Source: JAMIFN01 sp035906235 (GTDB lineage: Bacteria; Pseudomonadota; Gammaproteobacteria; Burkholderiales; Burkholderiaceae_C). Taken from it: DNA of 16,693 bases. Below, piece after piece: positions 8,556 through 14,498 of the stretch. The position numbers were made by a program, and so were the translations under genes. The stretch's first letter is position 1. Each line of letters starts with the position of its first letter. The notes beneath the pieces are model-generated. The model searched no databases, was not told the origin of the DNA, and was given only the letters and a program-made list of their open reading frames with translations. The stretch is from contig JAMIFN010000060.1 of the NCBI GenBank assembly GCA_035906235.1, positions 1 through 16,693 of the forward strand, given 5' to 3'.

Positions 8556-8606
8556 ATGGATTCCTGCCCCTGCCTGCGCAGGGGCAGGCTCTACGCGGGA
8601 ATGACG
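8556..8606. repeat. GGATTCC...GGGAATGACG-type element with 11-bp perfect hairpin
   Basis: CCTGCCCCTGC (8563-8573) and GCAGGGGCAGG (8578-8588) are perfect 11-base arms around a 4-base loop. They are framed by ATGGATTCC on the left and GGGAATGACGA on the right, the outer words of a widespread short palindromic repeat in beta- and gammaproteobacteria. Relative to the usual compact form, the centre appears expanded. It ends about 64 bases before the pgk start. Confidence 0.65.
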
Positions 8607-8631
8607 AGCTGGATTTCTCCTTGGCTAAAAT
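8603..8631 (+). promoter_or_regulatory. Possible pgk promoter
   Basis: TAAAAT at 8626-8631 is a good -10 match. The best -35 at 17 bases spacing is GACGAG (8603-8608), which is weak and falls within the end of the preceding palindromic element. An alternative is TTGGCT (8621-8626) with TAAACC (8644-8649). Only about 64 unique bases exist before the pgk start, so a promoter must either lie here or use repeat DNA. Confidence 0.3.
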
Positions 8632-8669
8632 CCCCCGTTTACTTAAACCACCCCAACACGGATACCCCC

Positions 8670-9866
8670 ATGCAATTTCACCGCTTTGAAGACCTGTGCA
8701 AAAACGGCCAAGCCAAAGGCAAACGCGTATTTATCCGCGCCGATTTGAATGTGCCCTTAAACGACGCTGGGCAAATTACCGAAGACACGCGCGTGCGTGC
8801 CTCTGTGCCCTGCATCCAAATGGCGTTGAAAGCTGGCGCGGCCGTCATGCTCACTTCCCACCTAGGCCGCCCCACCGAAGGCGAGTTCAAAGACGCAGAC
8901 AGCTTGGCTCCCGTAGCCGCCCGTCTGTCTGAATTACTGGGGCAAGAGGTCGAGCTGGAGACCGATTGGGTCGATGGCGATTTTGAAGTGCAGCCCGGCC
9001 AAGTGGTGTTGCTGGAAAACTGCCGCCTGAATGTGGGCGAGAAGAAAAACAAGCCCGAGCTGGCGCAAAAAATGGCCAAGCTCTGCGATATTTTTGTACA
9101 CGACGCTTTTGGCACCGCGCACCGCGCCGAAGCCTCCACCTACGGCATTGCGCAATTTGCGCCCGTAGCCTGCGCTGGCCCCCTGCTGGCGGCTGAAATG
9201 GACGCCATCAGCAAAGCCCTGGCCGAACCCAAACGCCCCCTGGTGGCGATTGTGGCGGGCAGCAAGGTATCGACCAAACTCACCATCTTGCAAAGCCTGG
9301 CTGACAAAGTTGATCAGCTGATTGTGGGCGGCGGCATTGCCAACACCTTTATGCTGGCCAAAGGCCTGCCCATAGGCAAATCGCTGGCCGAGCACGATTT
9401 GGTGGCCGACGCCCAAGCCGTTATCGACAAAATGGCCGCCCGTGGCGCGGCCGTGCCCATCCCTAGCGATGTGGTGGTGGCCGACAAATTTGGTGCCGAT
9501 GCCAAAGCCACGGTCAAAGCCGCCGCTGATGTGGGCGCGGGCGACATGATTCTCGACATTGGTCCGCAAACCGCTGCCGTACTGGCCGAGCAACTCAAAA
9601 CCGCAGGCACCATCGTGTGGAACGGCCCTGTGGGCGTATTTGAATTCGACCAATTCGCCCACGGCACCGAAACCCTGGCGCGTGCCATTGCCGCATCGCC
9701 CGCTTTCAGCATCGCCGGCGGCGGCGACACCTTGGCCGCTATTGCCAAATACGGCATCGAGAAAGAAGTAGGCTATATCAGCACCGGCGGCGGCGCTTTC
9801 TTAGAAATCTTGGAAGGCAAAACCCTGCCCGCGTTTGAGATTTTGCAAAAGCGTTTCTCTGCGTGA
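8670..9866 (+). CDS. pgk: Phosphoglycerate kinase
   Basis: This is a 398-residue glycolytic/gluconeogenic enzyme transferring phosphate between 1,3-bisphosphoglycerate and ADP in the cytoplasm. Family marks from the chosen start are: RADLNVPL near residue 20; SHLGRP near 62; the FGTAHRAEAST loop near 152; the IVAGSKVSTK hinge region near 195; GGGIANTFMLA near 219; NGPVGVFEFDQFAHGT near 319; and the nucleotide-binding GGGDT near 352, with STGGGAFLE near 375. Length is normal for the family. The frame is open further upstream to 8556, but that part lies in repeat DNA and has no pgk resemblance. ATG at 8670 begins the conserved N-terminus, although its Shine-Dalgarno is poor. It appears monocistronic: repeats precede it and a strong terminator follows 20 bases after the stop. 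Confidence 0.97.
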   Translation: MQFHRFEDLCKNGQAKGKRVFIRADLNVPLNDAGQITEDTRVRASVPCIQMALKAGAAVMLTSHLGRPTEGEFKDADSLAPVAARLSELLGQEVELETDWVDGDFEVQPGQVVLLENCRLNVGEKKNKPELAQKMAKLCDIFVHDAFGTAHRAEASTYGIAQFAPVACAGPLLAAEMDAISKALAEPKRPLVAIVAGSKVSTKLTILQSLADKVDQLIVGGGIANTFMLAKGLPIGKSLAEHDLVADAQAVIDKMAARGAAVPIPSDVVVADKFGADAKATVKAAADVGAGDMILDIGPQTAAVLAEQLKTAGTIVWNGPVGVFEFDQFAHGTETLARAIAASPAFSIAGGGDTLAAIAKYGIEKEVGYISTGGGAFLEILEGKTLPAFEILQKRFSA

Positions 9867-9886
9867 TTGCTGATTGAGCAGCTAGC

Positions 9887-9912
9887 AAAACGGGGCACAA
9901 ATGCCCCGTTTT
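9887..9912. terminator. Bidirectional rho-independent terminator between pgk and the VIT/VWA gene
   Basis: AAAACGGGGCA (9887-9897) and TGCCCCGTTTT (9902-9912) are perfect inverted arms around a CAAA loop, followed by further T residues on the plus strand. On the minus strand the same stem is followed by TTTT. It lies between the convergent pgk stop (9866) and the VIT/VWA stop (9932) and can serve both. Confidence 0.92.
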
Positions 9913-9931
9913 TTGTTGGAAATTTAACTTT

Positions 9932-12286
9932 TTAAACACAGACAGATAGATGCCAAGCGTTTAGCTCTAAACCCAGCATACCCTGCAGCAAGGTGCGTGC
10001 CTGCACCAAGTCCGGGTGCAGATGGGTAGGCATACGGCGCATGCGCAGCGGGTAGAGCTTTTTCAAAAGAGCGGGTAAGTCTTCCATCTGCAATTTTTTG
10101 CCAGCATGGAGCAAGCTGCGTAATTCAGGCATGCACAGCAGATAGAAAAAAGATGCCAGCACGCCGTTCTCATCGCCATTGCGGATGTGTTGCTGCAACC
10201 ACTCCACCATTTGGATTTCAAGGCCTAGACCTTCAAGATCTGCCAAGCTACGGGGCCAGTCGCGTTGCGGGGTGTGCTTCAAGTGGGCAATCAGCTCTGC
10301 GGGCGTGAGGGCGCGGGCGTACGCCATGTCTTCTGCGGCGATGCCATTGCTGCCTCTTACGGTGGATTGTTTGCGCAAATATGCGGGTACGGGCAAACGG
10401 TCTATGTCAGCCAATACGCTGGCACTACGAAAGCGCACAATAGCTGGGAGATGTGGGGGATGTGATGCATACACTCCCTTGTCAGCCAATACACTGGAAC
10501 TAGGCATGCCCACAACACTGCCGCTGCCACCCCAGCCAGCCGCCAACATGTGTGGCACTTGGCGAAGCTCGGGCATATCCGTGGCTTTTTGGTCTTCGTC
10601 ACGCACATGGGTGAGTAAAAAATTGGTATAGGGGCTGAGTAATTGGTAATCCACCGCCAGCTGCAGCAGTTCATCGGCTTTTTGGCTGCCCTCGTGCTCC
10701 ACATCGCAAGAAGCTATGCGTGCGGCTGCCTGCATGCGCGAGAGCAACGGGTCGCCCCCTAGGTGCTCAGGCAGGGTTGCGGTGGCGATAAGCTGCTCGG
10801 CACCACCTGCCTGCTTGCGCCCCAAAAGCTGTATTTCCCCTTGCGGCAGGCTAGGTAATTTGGCGTGTACATGAAAGGTCGCACCATCAAAAACGCTCGG
10901 CACCAATGGGGCAACCCAAAGCGGCTCGCAGCCAGTGGGCCACAGCAGGCGAATATCGCGCAGCCGTGGTGTGCGCAAACGCGCAAACATGCGCAGTATG
11001 GCAGGCGCAACATCTTCGCCTGGCGCCACAAAATCGCAGGCGCCACCTGTCGCCTCAGCCAAACGCTGCAAATGGTGAATGGCAGGGCTGCTGCCAATGG
11101 CAACGATAAATATGCGTTGGCTAGAGTTTTTAGCAGCGGAGATGCACGAATCGATGCCCCAAATCTCGCCATCGGTGATGAGCAAAATGTCGCAGCCTTG
11201 TGCTGGGGTGATGGCGAAGGTGCTGCTTAGAGCCGCCTCCATTTCGGTGCCGCCCATATTGGCATCCAGCGCATCCACCCAGTCGGCCGCGCCCCGCAAG
11301 CTCGCTGAGGTCAAAGGCCGCAGTGCGCGGCTGGCGTGCGTCACACTGTCGCCAAAGCGCGAGAGCGAGAACTGATCACCCTTTTGCAACTCGGCCAACA
11401 TGCCATGCAAAGCTGATTTAGCGGCGTGCATACTGTCCCCAGCCATGGAGCCTGAACAATCCACCAAAATTTTGAGCATGGTTTGTGCTGCGGTGTCGGC
11501 GGGAATTTGTGGGCTAAAGCTGGCCAATAAGGCGACTTCTTGTGGGCGCTGCATATCGGGGCTAGCCACACACAAACCTTTTTGCGGCAGTTGATCGAGG
11601 GTCAGCACAAAATCCCGATCCAGCCAAGCTTGGCGTGCCAGACTGATGTCGATAGCCAAACCTTGCGACCCATGCTGCGGCGCCACAGCAATAGGGTGGC
11701 TAGGGCTGGCTATGCGCGCTTGCGCCAGCTCGCCCAAAATCCGCAGTTTGAACTCAAAGGGGTATTGCGTTGTCACGCTGTGCGTGACAACTTGGTGGGG
11801 CTGCATACCCCCGCTGAGAATGGCATCACCATAGCGCGGCGCTATCACGGTGGGGATGAGCAGCCGCAAACCCTGCTGCTCAAAATGCAGAATTTGGGCG
11901 TAGCGCAAGGTGATGATGCCGTCTTCGCCTGGGGCTAAATTGCCCAAACTTAAGGTGTAGCTGTGATCGCCATTTCGCTCCAACATCACGGCAGCATCGC
12001 CATCGGCCAAGGTGCTTTCGTACTGGCTTTCGGCTTGGCGTTTGGCCATGACAGAGCCGCTAAGCAGCTTATCGCCCAGCTGCACCTCCACCCCCATCAG
12101 CTCGGCACCCCAGGGCAGGGGAAAGGTGTAGGTCAGTTCAATATGGCGATCGTGGGGATTGCGAAAATGCTGGCGCAAACTGGCCTGAAACATCAGGCCT
12201 TCTAATTGCCCGTCTAGCTGTACGCCTAAAAATTGCACATCTTCGTCGTTGTTGCCCAGTATCTGGGCTGGAAGCGCATAAGACAT
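9932..12286 (-). CDS. VIT and von Willebrand factor A domain protein
   Basis: This is a 784-residue protein with no signal peptide or membrane segment visible, so probably cytoplasmic. Residues of about 5-135 form a VIT (vault/inter-alpha-trypsin) domain: the FRNPHDRHIELTYTFPLPWG stretch at 42-60, then QAESQYESTLADGDAAVMLE. Residues of about 270-435 form a VWA domain with a complete metal-binding MIDAS: D276, S278 and S280 in DCSGSM, T347 in MGGTE, and D372 in ITDGE. The C-terminal ~200 residues match nothing I can name and include a locally repeated SVLAD motif. VIT-VWA proteins usually mediate metal-dependent protein-protein contacts; the partner and process are unknown here. The Shine-Dalgarno AGAGGAG sits in a small hairpin just before the ATG. 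It is the second gene of an operon, 28 bases after the MerR-type regulator. Confidence 0.9.
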   Translation of the reverse strand: MSYALPAQILGNNDEDVQFLGVQLDGQLEGLMFQASLRQHFRNPHDRHIELTYTFPLPWGAELMGVEVQLGDKLLSGSVMAKRQAESQYESTLADGDAAVMLERNGDHSYTLSLGNLAPGEDGIITLRYAQILHFEQQGLRLLIPTVIAPRYGDAILSGGMQPHQVVTHSVTTQYPFEFKLRILGELAQARIASPSHPIAVAPQHGSQGLAIDISLARQAWLDRDFVLTLDQLPQKGLCVASPDMQRPQEVALLASFSPQIPADTAAQTMLKILVDCSGSMAGDSMHAAKSALHGMLAELQKGDQFSLSRFGDSVTHASRALRPLTSASLRGAADWVDALDANMGGTEMEAALSSTFAITPAQGCDILLITDGEIWGIDSCISAAKNSSQRIFIVAIGSSPAIHHLQRLAEATGGACDFVAPGEDVAPAILRMFARLRTPRLRDIRLLWPTGCEPLWVAPLVPSVFDGATFHVHAKLPSLPQGEIQLLGRKQAGGAEQLIATATLPEHLGGDPLLSRMQAAARIASCDVEHEGSQKADELLQLAVDYQLLSPYTNFLLTHVRDEDQKATDMPELRQVPHMLAAGWGGSGSVVGMPSSSVLADKGVYASHPPHLPAIVRFRSASVLADIDRLPVPAYLRKQSTVRGSNGIAAEDMAYARALTPAELIAHLKHTPQRDWPRSLADLEGLGLEIQMVEWLQQHIRNGDENGVLASFFYLLCMPELRSLLHAGKKLQMEDLPALLKKLYPLRMRRMPTHLHPDLVQARTLLQGMLGLELNAWHLSVCV

Positions 12287-12299
12287 AGAGGACTCCTCT
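12287..12299 (-). promoter_or_regulatory. Ribosome binding site of the VIT/VWA gene within a small palindrome
   Basis: On the minus strand the bases directly before the start codon read AGAGGAGTCCTCT: five-base arms AGAGG and CCTCT around AGT. The AGAGG arm is also the Shine-Dalgarno sequence. If the stem forms in the mRNA it would hide the ribosome site. The stem is short and the effect is only inferred. Confidence 0.5.
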
Positions 12300-12314
12300 T
12301 TGGTGAATGGGGGT

Positions 12315-12773
12315 TTACTGCTGATCTGGTGTCGGGCTGCTTGCGGCGTTCATGTGGGCATAGGCCGCCATGACTGCACGCGCAAATTCACGCATTTGTT
12401 CAGGCGACAAGCCTGCGCGCTGGGGCGCTATCACCAGCTCAAGCCCGGGGGCAAGGCTGATATGGCTGCGCACTTCCACGCTGCCAGCAGCGGGGCTGGG
12501 CGGCGCAAGGGCAGGTGCTTGACCATGCAGAATTTCACGGATGCGCTCCAGCGCCAAACCCGCTTGCGTCCATTTTTTGATAAGCAGCAACTGCTGCAAG
12601 TGCCCACTGTCGTAGCGGGCTGCGCGCGTACCCCCTGCGGGGCGATTGACCAAAGCGATTTGGATGTAATAACGCACCGTGCGAATGGGCATATCCGCCA
12701 ACAGGCATAACTGCGCCAAAGCGTAGCTTTCTGCTGGTGGCTCGTGGCTTTGGGAAGTGGTTTCAGTGTCCAT
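12315..12773 (-). CDS. MerR-type transcriptional regulator paired with the VIT/VWA gene
   Basis: This is a 152-residue DNA-binding protein. Residues of about 17-82 form a MerR-like winged helix: YALAQLCLLADMPIRTVRYY, the wing GGTRAARYDSGHLQQL, and LIKKWTQAGLALERIREIL. There is no cysteine-rich metal-binding tail and no long dimerisation helix of the classical MerR type. Instead a short C-terminal region (about 95-145: VRSHISLAPGLELVIAPQ, then a helix) could sense a ligand or contact a protein. It lies 28 bases upstream of the VIT/VWA gene on the same strand, so I infer it controls this operon and possibly itself. A 12-base perfect inverted repeat lies 6-46 bases upstream of its ATG. The promoter is so close that the transcript may have little or no leader. 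Confidence 0.87.
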   Translation of the reverse strand: MDTETTSQSHEPPAESYALAQLCLLADMPIRTVRYYIQIALVNRPAGGTRAARYDSGHLQQLLLIKKWTQAGLALERIREILHGQAPALAPPSPAAGSVEVRSHISLAPGLELVIAPQRAGLSPEQMREFARAVMAAYAHMNAASSPTPDQQ

Positions 12774-12778
12774 GCCTA

Positions 12779-12819
12779 TATTTAAACACTAAAACTGTAC
12801 AAATACAAGTGTTTAAATA
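12779..12819. promoter_or_regulatory. Perfect inverted repeat, probable operator/promoter of the MerR-VIT/VWA operon
   Basis: TATTTAAACACT (12779-12790) and AGTGTTTAAATA (12808-12819) are perfect 12-base inverted arms with a 17-base spacer containing TGTACA. On the minus strand a promoter can be read across it: TTGTAT, 17 bases, TTAAAT, with the ATG of the regulator only six bases beyond. The arms would therefore overlap both promoter boxes, as expected for an autoregulated MerR-type gene. The function is inferred. Confidence 0.7.
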
Positions 12820-12833
12820 AATGCTGTGCCCCA

Positions 12834-12886
12834 TGCCAGCCTTGTCTGGCAAATGCCTATAGAGAGAATGAGGCGTTTTTAGGCAT
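12834..12886. repeat. Two short inverted repeats upstream of the MerR gene
   Basis: TGCCAG / CTGGCA (12834-12839 and 12846-12851) form a six-base stem with a six-base loop. ATGCCTA / TAGGCAT (12853-12859 and 12880-12886) are seven-base inverted arms 20 bases apart. They fill the gap between the MerR operator and dispersed repeat copy 3. No gene or clear promoter role is evident. Confidence 0.4.
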
Positions 12887-12887
12887 G

Positions 12888-12938
12888 AAATTTGCCTTTT
12901 AGGCCGCAAAACCTGCCTGAGCAGCTCATCTTTTTAAT
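12888..12938 (+). repeat. Dispersed repeat, copy 3 (left edge of the accessory island)
   Basis: This copy reads TTTTAGGCCGCAAAACCTGC at 12897-12916 and continues CTGAGCAGCTCATCTTTTTAAT. It has one base change in the core (GAGCAG for GAGTAG). It ends six bases before the stop codon of the restriction-type gene remnant and has the same orientation as copy 4 at the other end of the island. Confidence 0.8.
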
Positions 12939-12943
12939 CCAAT

Positions 12944-13538
12944 TTAATCCAATAATCGCCCTTGCAAAGCCGCCATCGGCACAGGGCGCAAGCGGGCAAA
13001 GTCCAATAAATCAGCTAAACGCGCGCCCTTGCCCCGCCACGCTGTCACCGCATCTTCGCCCAACAATACATAGTGCCAAGGCAAGCCCTGGCGTTGCTCG
13101 GCTTCTAGCGTATTGATGCGATCACACCAAGCCAGCGCCGCACGGCGCTTGCGTTGCACATTCGGGTGGCTCACCTGCTGCTGCGCCTTGGTTTCCACCA
13201 AATAAATCGCACCCTCTGTGCGCACCATCAGGCAGGGCATCGGGCGCGATTTGCTCATACAGGTTTTGCAAACTGCATTGCTCATACCCAGCGCCCAGCA
13301 CCTCGTGCGCCACGATGGCATTCAAAATCGCTTGCCGCGGCCCTGGGTGAAAATTCAGCCCAGCGCGGGCATCCACCATATCTTGCCCAAACCACCACCA
13401 GTGCAGCAGCTCCGCCTTGGTGGGCGTCACCAGCTCCAGCAAATCGGCAGCGCCGTCTTCTAAACCCAAAGCGAGCTGATTGGCTTTGGTGGTGAGGGCG
13501 TCGGCTCGTGCCAAGGGCTTATCAGCATTCAAAATCAT
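12944..13538 (-). pseudogene. Remnant of a type III restriction/DEAD-helicase-like gene (N- and C-termini joined out of frame)
   Basis: Reading leftward from ATG at 13538, the first ~104 codons resemble the N-terminal region of large type III restriction-enzyme/DEAD-box helicase proteins: ALTTKANQLALGLEDGAADL, LVTPTKAELLHWWWFGQD, then FHPGPRQAILNAIVAHEVLG and LQNLYEQIAPDALPD. After about 13228 the frame makes no sense and stops at 13122. In another frame the C-terminal text of such proteins appears: GAIYLVETKAQQQVSHPNVQ, AALAWCDRINTLE, WHYVLLGED and LADLLDFARLRP, ending at 12944. The helicase motifs normally between these parts, many hundreds of residues, are missing. This is best read as one gene that lost its middle by an out-of-frame deletion near 13228-13240. 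The family name rests on remembered resemblance; the broken structure is seen directly. Confidence 0.68.
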
Positions 13539-13553
13539 AAAAACACCAAATTG

Positions 13554-13567
13554 ACTACAATTGTGGT
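13554..13567. promoter_or_regulatory. Probable operator of the ParD-like/RelE-ParE-like toxin-antitoxin pair
   Basis: ACTACAATTGTGGT is a 14-base palindrome with a single mismatched pair, centred on ACAATTGT. It overlaps a TTGACT -35-like box (13551-13556) and lies 25 bases before the antitoxin start. Antitoxins of this kind usually repress their own promoter through such a site. A convincing -10 at the right distance was not found. Confidence 0.45.
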
Positions 13568-13592
13568 AAAACAGCTCAAAAAAGGAAATGCC

Positions 13593-13838
13593 ATGACTAC
13601 CCTCTCCGTCCGTATTGACGAAACCTTGGTCGAGGCTGCCCGCGTGAGTGCCAAGGCAGAATTTCGCAGCGTGCAAGGCCAGATCGAGTACTGGGCTAAG
13701 CTGGGGCGCGCCGCGCTGGACAACCCCGATTTGCCCGTCTCCTTCATCTCTGAAAGCCTGATGAGCTTGGCCGAACCGCGCGAGGACGCCACGCCTTTTG
13801 TGCCCCGCAGCCGCTCTGCTCATACTGAGCAACCATGA
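13593..13838 (+). CDS. ParD-like antitoxin of a type II toxin-antitoxin system
   Basis: This is an 81-residue protein. The N-terminus TTLSVRIDETLVEAARVSAK is a ribbon-helix-helix start, and VQGQIEYWAKLGRAALDNPD at about 28-47 is the mark of the ParD_like antitoxin family. The C-terminal part (residues 50-81) is the likely toxin-neutralising tail. ATG at 13593 is preceded by AAGGA at seven bases. Its stop overlaps the toxin start by four bases (ATGA), which supports translational coupling. A palindrome upstream is the likely self-repression site. Function, neutralising the neighbouring RelE/ParE-fold toxin and repressing the operon, follows from the family and the gene order. Confidence 0.88.
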   Translation: MTTLSVRIDETLVEAARVSAKAEFRSVQGQIEYWAKLGRAALDNPDLPVSFISESLMSLAEPREDATPFVPRSRSAHTEQP

Positions 13839-14128
13839 GCAGTGGCATACCTTGGGAGGTGCGCCAAACGCGGCGCTTTGCCCGCAGCTACAAAAAACTG
13901 ACCAATGCCGCGCTGATAGCCGACACCGATGTCGCCGTGGCTACCGTAGCGGACAACCCCGATGTGGGCGAACGCAAAAAAGGCGATTTGGCTCAGCTTT
14001 GGGTGCATAAATTCCGCAGCGGCGGCCAGCTTTATCTGCTGGGCTACACCCGCGAAGACACCGTGCGGCTGGTGTATCTGGAAGCGCTCGGCCCGCATGA
14101 GAATTTTTATCGGGACCTGAAGCGGTAG
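13835..14128 (+). CDS. RelE/ParE-fold toxin of a type II toxin-antitoxin system
   Basis: This is a 97-residue basic protein. The text RQTRRFARSYKKLTNAAL at about 10-27, then the strands LWVHKFRSGGQLYLLGYTR and VRLVYLEALGPHENFYRDLK at the C-terminus, fit the RelE/ParE toxin fold, close to the ParE-like group found with ParD_like antitoxins. Whether it cuts mRNA on the ribosome or attacks gyrase cannot be told from sequence here. The start overlaps the antitoxin stop by four bases. The stop codon is immediately followed by a fragment of a restriction-type gene on the other strand. It appears intact. Confidence 0.87.
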   Translation: MSSGIPWEVRQTRRFARSYKKLTNAALIADTDVAVATVADNPDVGERKKGDLAQLWVHKFRSGGQLYLLGYTREDTVRLVYLEALGPHENFYRDLKR

Positions 14129-14218
14129 CTACGCCGTCTTCCTAACCCAGAGCCAGTTATTGGCTTTGGTAGTCAGAGCAGTAAAAAACACGACGGGGCG
14201 GCGACATTCAAGATGCAT
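14129..14218 (-). pseudogene. Second, shorter fragment of a restriction/helicase-like N-terminus
   Basis: Read leftward from 14218 this gives MHLECRRPVVFFTALTTKAN, which lines up without gaps with the first 20 residues of the larger remnant (same M, L, P and ALTTKAN positions). At the DNA level 14132-14179 matches 13451-13499 closely: CGCCGTCTTC and ATTGGCTTTGGT are identical in both, and one missing base puts the fragment out of frame. It is cut off exactly at the toxin stop codon. It is either a diverged partial duplicate or a scrap of a second related gene. Confidence 0.6.
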
Positions 14219-14230
14219 CAACAAGCTTGA

Positions 14231-14434
14231 ATCAAAGTTCGGTTTTACGGGTACGGGCTTCCCCAGGCCGTGCGCCAATCTGTGCAGCAGCACCGCCAAC
14301 GCTGGGAAGAGGGCGTGGGGCATTTAGAGCGCGAGACTTTTGATGCGTTTTTGCAGTTGCCCGCGCCGCAGCGCAAGCTGATTCGTGAAGTGATTTTGAC
14401 TTTTGCTCAAGTCCACCATGAAAAGGCGCAGTAG
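14231..14434 (+). pseudogene. Unidentified gene end (67 codons, probably 5'-truncated)
   Basis: An open frame on the plus strand runs from just after a TGA at 14228-14230 to TAG at 14432-14434. Its product is well-formed and helix-rich: QQHRQRWEEGVGHLERETF, DAFLQLPAPQRKLIREVILT, FAQVHHEKAQ. I do not recognise the family. There is no ATG start; GTG at 14270 with a poor ribosome site would give 54 residues. The frame lies between a dead gene fragment and a hairpin with a T-rich tail, which suggests the 3' end of a once longer gene whose terminator survives. A functional small protein cannot be excluded. Confidence 0.4.
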
Positions 14435-14442
14435 CCTTTTAC

Positions 14443-14466
14443 ACCCCGACCTGTGGGGTTTGTTTT
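14443..14466 (+). terminator. Candidate terminator after the truncated gene
   Basis: ACCCC (14443-14447) and GGGGT (14455-14459) form a five-base GC stem with a seven-base loop, followed by TTGTTTT. It is nine bases after the TAG of the truncated plus-strand frame and just before the higB promoter, a sensible place for a terminator. The stem is short. Confidence 0.5.
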
Positions 14467-14492
14467 GCGGAAATAAACAAATTGTTTAGAAT
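14465..14492 (+). promoter_or_regulatory. higBA promoter with overlapping palindrome
   Basis: TTGCGG (14465-14470), 16 bases, TAGAAT (14487-14492) form a credible promoter. Between and over the -10 lies a perfect palindrome, TAAACAA-A-TTGTTTA (14474-14488), a likely HigA operator. The ATG of higB at 14499 would sit at or within one or two bases of the transcription start, so the mRNA could be leaderless; no Shine-Dalgarno precedes the ATG. Confidence 0.6.
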
Positions 14493-14498
14493 GGGCGC

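Noticed and set aside
8318..8557. 79-codon minus-strand frame with HPSPPQGGR-type text
   Set aside because: It lies entirely across three repeat elements; the low-complexity translation is typical of palindromic repeats read as protein, and no ribosome site or family match is visible.
8556..8669. Upstream extension of the pgk frame
   Set aside because: The extra 38 codons lie partly in a hairpin repeat and share nothing with phosphoglycerate kinases; the conserved N-terminus begins at the ATG at 8670.
10756..10785. CTCAGGCAGG word inside the VIT/VWA gene, resembling the repeat core in reverse
   Set aside because: Only about ten bases match; it encodes the ordinary TLPEHLGG text, and the flanks (GCTATTA, T-rich end) of the repeat are absent.
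13122..13832. Long 236-codon minus-strand frame through the antitoxin and restriction remnant
   Set aside because: Its first half is antisense to the ParD-like antitoxin and its last ~35 codons are out-of-frame text after the deletion; only the middle ~104 codons are genuine remnant.
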